Source: Acidobacteriota bacterium
GTDB taxonomy: Bacteria; Acidobacteriota; Terriglobia; Terriglobales; Acidobacteriaceae
NCBI GenBank assembly: GCA_023441255.1
Contig: JAEZPW010000316.1
Coordinates: 1 to 8,026, forward strand
Direction of reading: 5' to 3'
Length of the DNA: 8,026 bases
In this document: positions 6,996 to 8,026 of the stretch, in pieces
Layout: each line of letters starts with the position of its first letter
Position numbering within the stretch: the first letter of the stretch is position 1
Program-made: the position numbers and the translations under genes
The notes under the pieces: generated by a model
Seen by the model: the letters and a program-made list of their open reading frames with translations, nothing else
Databases searched by the model: none
What the model was told of the DNA's origin: nothing

Positions 6996-7116
6996 AGGGT
7001 AGGGGTTCCTCGCTTCGCTCGGAATGACAAAGCCTAGTGGTCGTGCACGGCTACGCTCGGAATGGAAAAGCTTATTGGCCCTGCACGGCTACGCTGAAAA
7101 TGACGGGGCTCGTTGG
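6996..7116 (+). repeat. Repeat array: copy B plus two 38-bp tandem units
   Basis: Copy B of the 5573 repeat (6996-7040) is followed by two 38-nt units, 7041-7078 and 7079-7116, each with TGCACGGCTACGCT, an AATG core and a TTGG end. The mini-hairpin core sits at 7012, 7050 and 7088, exactly 38 bp apart (minus strand GCGAAGC, GCGTAGC, GCGTAGC). The array ends at 7116, directly against the complement of the rnhA stop codon (7117-7119), and begins 32 nt after the phosphoesterase stop. It fills the gap between these convergent genes and may act in 3'-end formation for both. Confidence 0.7.
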
Positions 7117-7563
7117 TTACTTTTCCGAGCACACCTGCTGGCGTGCGGCGGCGTTGGCCAGTTCGTCGCAGCGGTTGTTGTCCTTGTGGTAGGCGTGGCC
7201 TTTCACCCATTCCCAGGTGATTTTGTGGCGACCGCAGGCGGCGTCGAGTTCCATCCAGAGATCCTTGTTCAGCACGGGCGTGCCGGCGGCGGTCTTCCAA
7301 CCCTTGCGCTTCCAGTTGTGGATCCAGGTGGTGATGCCGTTCTTCACGTACTGCGAGTCGGTGGTGATGACGACCTCGCAGCCCTCGCTGAGGGCGCCCA
7401 GTCCCTTGATGACCGCCATCAGTTCCATGCGGTTGTTGGTGGTGTGCTTCTCGCAGCAGTACATTTCCTTCGTGTACTCGCCAAAGCGCAGGATGGCGGC
7501 CCAACCGCCAGGCCCCGGGTTGCCAATGCAGGCCCCGTCCGTGATGAGGAGGACTTTTTTCAT
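7117..7563 (-). CDS. rnhA: Ribonuclease HI
   Basis: RNase HI (EC 3.1.26.4) cuts the RNA strand of RNA-DNA hybrids (R-loops, Okazaki primers) in the cytoplasm, using two metal ions. The 148-residue protein is of normal bacterial length and has the full active site: D9 in ITDGACIGNPGPGGW, E47 in NNRMELMAV, D69 in TTDSQYV, H123 in WVKGHAYHKDN and D133 in NNRCDELAN. The basic segment IHNWKRKGWKT is the handle region that binds the hybrid. Start: ATG at 7563, giving MKKVLLITDG; an in-frame TTG directly before it (7566) is less likely. No Shine-Dalgarno is visible, and a promoter-like box ends 6 nt upstream, so translation may be leaderless. The gene stands alone, convergent with the phosphoesterase. 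Confidence 0.97.
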   Translation of the reverse strand: MKKVLLITDGACIGNPGPGGWAAILRFGEYTKEMYCCEKHTTNNRMELMAVIKGLGALSEGCEVVITTDSQYVKNGITTWIHNWKRKGWKTAAGTPVLNKDLWMELDAACGRHKITWEWVKGHAYHKDNNRCDELANAAARQQVCSEK

Positions 7564-7569
7564 CAATGT

Positions 7570-7588
7570 GAATGTAAATGATTAGTGC
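7570..7588 (-). promoter_or_regulatory. Promoter-like box just before rnhA, shared with aroC
   Basis: Read on the minus strand it is GCACTAATCATTTACATTC, 17 of 19 identical to the box before aroC (3670-3688). It contains TACATT as a possible -10 and ends 6 nt before the ATG at 7563. As at aroC, there is no Shine-Dalgarno between box and start. Confidence 0.45.
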
Positions 7589-7731
7589 GTTGAAGGAACG
7601 AGGAATCCGGGGGTGCCGGTGCTCTGAATAGGTGGATATAAGCGGATTTCTCGCCAGCAATCACCGACGTCGTTCAAACAACGGTTCCCAAGTCAAGTCG
7701 CTCTGCTCTGATAAGAGCCTCGTTGACTGGC

Positions 7732-7746
7732 GGGTGGCGCACCCTT
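7732..7746 (+). repeat. REP-like half element GGGTGGCGCACCC, copy 1
   Basis: GGGTGGCGCACCC (7732-7744), followed by TT, is an inverted repeat GGGTG/CACCC around GCG. It matches 7796-7810 with one difference (C for G at the sixth base). A partial GGGTGCCG also occurs at 7611-7618. All lie between rnhA and the transposase gene. Apart from these repeats and the rnhA box, 7589-7881 shows nothing gene-like. Confidence 0.5.
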
Positions 7747-7795
7747 TCGAACAACAACTCTACTCCTCAAGGATGACTAAAGGAAAAGAAGCTGG

Positions 7796-7830
7796 GGGTG
7801 CCGCACCCTTCCCCTTCAGGGGAGGGTGCG
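7796..7830 (+). repeat. REP-like element, copy 2, with long GC-rich hairpin
   Basis: GGGTGCCGCACCC (7796-7808) overlaps a longer hairpin in which CGCACCCTTCCCC (7802-7814) pairs with GGGGAGGGTGCG (7819-7830) around TTCA, 12 bp with one bulged T. The two structures compete for the CACCC strand. It ends 83 nt before the start of a RAYT gene. No T-tract follows, so it is better explained as a REP-type substrate than as an intrinsic terminator. Confidence 0.6.
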
Positions 7831-7881
7831 TTTCGACGCCGCCTGCAGTTACGGATTCAGAACAGAAAGTGACTTGTCGAG

Positions 7882-7891
7882 CTGCCGGCAG
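7882..7891. promoter_or_regulatory. 10-bp palindrome before the transposase gene
   Basis: CTGCCGGCAG is an exact 10-bp palindrome followed by ATTTTT, 22 nt before the ATG at 7914. It could be an operator; the stem is too short without a loop to be a good terminator. Low confidence. Confidence 0.2.
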
Positions 7892-7913
7892 ATTTTTCCC
7901 ATAACCTCGGCTC

Positions 7914-8026
7914 ATGTCGCCTTCGCCACCGCGTTTTCACGGAACCCGCGATCTCCACTTCATCACCTTCAGTTGTCACCATCGTCTTCCCCTGCTCTGC
8001 AGCGCGCAGGCCCGCTCGCTGTTCGA
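7914..8026 (+). CDS. REP-associated tyrosine transposase (RAYT, Y1_Tnp/IS200-like), N-terminal part
   Basis: The first 37 codons are present and the frame runs off the right edge. The N-terminal segment RFHGTRDLHFITFSCHHR is the typical opening of the Y1 transposase fold in RAYTs: a first beta strand HFITFSC, then HHR or YHR, then the start of a helix (SAQARSLF). RAYTs are single-copy IS200/IS605-related HUH-class nucleases that act on REP hairpins rather than moving their own gene. The HUH motif and catalytic tyrosine would lie beyond the window and cannot be checked. The start is secure: TAA at 7902-7904 is in frame three codons upstream and no other start lies between. No Shine-Dalgarno is visible. 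REP-like hairpins directly upstream fit the assignment. Confidence 0.82.
   Translation, partial: MSPSPPRFHGTRDLHFITFSCHHRLPLLCSAQARSLF

Noticed and set aside
7005..7116. CRISPR-like array with 38-bp spacing
   Set aside because: The units are contiguous tandem copies with no unique spacers between repeats.
7024..7581. 185-codon plus-strand open frame opposite rnhA
   Set aside because: Starts inside the 38-bp repeats and continues antisense to an RNase HI gene with an intact active site.
7802..7830. Intrinsic terminator before the transposase gene
   Set aside because: The stem is strong, but the following bases TTTCGACG are not a U-tract and no plus-strand gene ends upstream.
7632..7904. 90-codon plus-strand open frame between rnhA and the transposase
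   Set aside because: It crosses the REP-like hairpins, has no Shine-Dalgarno and no protein-like features.

Overview
The window is GC-rich and reads as chromosome from a soil-type bacterium, most likely an acidobacterium (Terriglobia). That placement is an inference. It rests on an exported DinB-fold protein, a soluble GAF histidine kinase with a NarL-type regulator, a lipoprotein phosphoesterase, a RAYT-type transposase fragment, and many short GC-rich intergenic hairpin repeats (GGGTGSCGCACCC type and GCGNAGC type). I cannot confirm the taxon without a search.

Layout, left to right: (1) 1-178, a perfect hairpin followed by about seven degenerate 13-15 nt tandem units, leading into an exported DinB-like protein (179-778, +). 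(2) 779-930, a convergent gap with two hairpins. (3) A minus-strand two-component pair: histidine kinase (3383-1704), then response regulator (1596-931). (4) 3384-3697, a divergent region with three short inverted repeats and a promoter-like box. (5) Plus strand: chorismate synthase aroC (3698-4903) and peptide deformylase def (5016-5528). (6) 5529-5953, a repeat-dense stretch without a gene. (7) A phosphoesterase lipoprotein (5954-6964, +). (8) 6965-7116, an array of 38-bp units that ends against the rnhA stop codon. (9) RNase HI rnhA (7563-7117, -). (10) 7564-7913, a promoter-like box and REP-like hairpins. (11) The first 37 codons of a REP-associated tyrosine transposase (7914 to the window end, +).

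The protein genes are mostly housekeeping (aroC, def, rnhA) plus one signalling pair, and I see no new multigene enzyme or defence system. The less ordinary material is intergenic. Several repeats share a GC-GNA-GC mini-hairpin. One copy folds on only one strand, with tandem G.A pairs, into what should be an unusually stable stem-loop. A RAYT gene lies beside REP-like hairpins. Two directly oriented copies of one repeat bracket the phosphoesterase. aroC and rnhA share a near-identical 19-bp box just before their start codons.
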